Assembly (NCBI GenBank): GCA_017383945.1
Contig: JAFNUQ010000155.1
Span: forward strand, 1 to 6,212
Source: Bacteroidales bacterium
GTDB taxonomy: Bacteria; Bacteroidota; Bacteroidia; Bacteroidales; UBA932
Length of the DNA: 6,212 nucleotides
Reading direction: 5' to 3'
This document shows, one piece after another, positions 5,640 through 6,212 of the stretch (position 1 is the stretch's first letter; each line of letters begins with the position of its first letter). Position numbers and translations under genes: made by a program. The notes below the pieces were generated by a model. It ran no database searches, was not told the DNA's origin, and saw only the letters and a list, made by a program, of their open reading frames with translations.

Positions 5640-6212
5640 ATGGGAAGAGCGTTTGAGTTCCGTAAGGAAAGAAAAATGAAAAGATGGGGTCACATGGCCC
5701 GCACTTTTACCAAGCTTGGTAAGGAAATCACAATTGCAGTAAAGGCTGGTGGTCCTGATGTAACTGGTAACCCACGTCTTCGTGCCCTTATCGCTGAGGC
5801 TCGTTCTGAGCAGATGCCTAAGGAGAATATCGAGCGCGCAATCAAGAAGGCTACCGAGAGCAAGCAGGGTGATTACAAGGAGGTTCTCTTTGAAGGTTAT
5901 GGTCCTAACGGTATCGCATACCTCGTAGAGACAGCAACTGACAACAATACCCGTACAGTTGCCAACGTGAGAAGCTACTTCAACAAATGTGGTGGTTCTC
6001 TTGGTACTTCAGGCTCAGTGAGCTTCATGTTTGATCACAAGTGTACTTTCCGCATCAAGGAGAAGGAGGGTATTGATCTTGAGGAGCTTGAGCTCGAAAT
6101 GATTGACTACGGTGTAGAGGAGCTCTTTGCACAGGAGTCAGAGGATAAGGATGGAAATGTGACCAATGAGATCGTAATCTATGGTGATTACACCGCTTAT
6201 GGTCAGATCCAG
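5640..6212 (+). CDS. yebC: YebC/TACO1 family protein (partial, C-terminus beyond the window)
   Basis: The first 191 residues of a YebC/TACO1 protein, normally about 240 residues. It was long annotated as a transcriptional regulator; more recent work on the family links it to translation, relieving ribosome stalling at proline-rich stretches. The sequence has the Bacteroidota-type start MGRAFEFRKERKMKRWGHMA (1-20) instead of the MAGHSKWANIKHRK of most bacteria. It continues with the conserved TFTKLGKEITIAVKAGG (22-38), NPRLRALIAEA (44-54), MPKENIERAIKKA (59-71), FEGYGPNGIAYLVE (84-97), TATDNNTRTVANVRSYFNK (98-116) and the GGSLGTSGSVSFMF hinge (118-131). The ATG at 5640 gives this full conserved N-terminus and lies 2 bases after the TPR gene stop, with no Shine-Dalgarno sequence. 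The frame stays open to the right edge. Confidence 0.95.
   Translation, partial: MGRAFEFRKERKMKRWGHMARTFTKLGKEITIAVKAGGPDVTGNPRLRALIAEARSEQMPKENIERAIKKATESKQGDYKEVLFEGYGPNGIAYLVETATDNNTRTVANVRSYFNKCGGSLGTSGSVSFMFDHKCTFRIKEKEGIDLEELELEMIDYGVEELFAQESEDKDGNVTNEIVIYGDYTAYGQIQ

Noticed and set aside
5153..5656. Two alternative-frame plus-strand frames within the TPR gene and into yebC
   Set aside because: They are other frames of the real TPR gene; Leu/Ser-rich with no domain. The second crosses the TPR stop and the yebC start only by chance.
1..6212. Mobile element, CRISPR array, tRNA/rRNA, toxin-antitoxin or defence system
   Set aside because: No transposase, integrase, direct-repeat array, tRNA-like fold or toxin/nuclease gene is visible; nearly all of the window is covered by recognised housekeeping genes.

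Overview
The window is an ordinary chromosomal core region of a Bacteroidota bacterium, most likely a member of the order Bacteroidales. Three things support this. It contains a full-length DUF4301 protein and a YebC of the MGRAFEFRK type, both of which I associate with this phylum. It has Bacteroidota-type promoters (-33 TTTG, -7 TAnnTTTG) with no Shine-Dalgarno sequences before the genes. It also has a methylmalonyl-CoA decarboxylase/propionyl-CoA carboxylase-type carboxyltransferase very like those of Bacteroides and Prevotella. I cannot name a genus.

Left and centre (1-4826, all minus strand). Read in the direction of transcription, the order is recF, a DUF721/DciA-type gene, pdxB, a DUF4301 gene, then the 5' half of an acyl-CoA carboxylase carboxyltransferase gene that runs off the left edge. 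recF and dciA overlap by 8 bases, dciA and pdxB share one base (TGATG), and pdxB and the DUF4301 gene are 18 bases apart. These four look like one translationally coupled operon. A 77-base gap carrying a strong hairpin and a good -7 box then separates the carboxyltransferase gene, which probably has its own promoter.

Right (4960-6212, plus strand). A membrane-anchored TPR protein gene is followed after 2 bases by yebC, which is cut by the right edge. The 133-base gap between recF and the TPR gene is a divergent promoter region, with a well-matched -33/-7 promoter on the plus strand and a -7 box on the minus strand.

Functions. RecF (loading at single-strand gaps) and the DciA-type protein (replicative helicase loading) form a replication/repair pair. 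PdxB supplies the pyridoxal phosphate pathway. The DUF4301 protein has no assigned role, but its motifs resemble UDP-sugar pyrophosphorylases. The carboxyltransferase belongs to propionate/methylmalonyl-CoA metabolism. The TPR protein and YebC concern envelope protein handling and translation.

I see no mobile element, CRISPR array, tRNA, rRNA or defence system, and no evidence of an undescribed multi-gene system. The points most worth a second look are a His in place of the catalytic Arg of PdxB, the pyrophosphorylase-like motifs of the DUF4301 protein, and the hairpin that overlaps the carboxyltransferase promoter.
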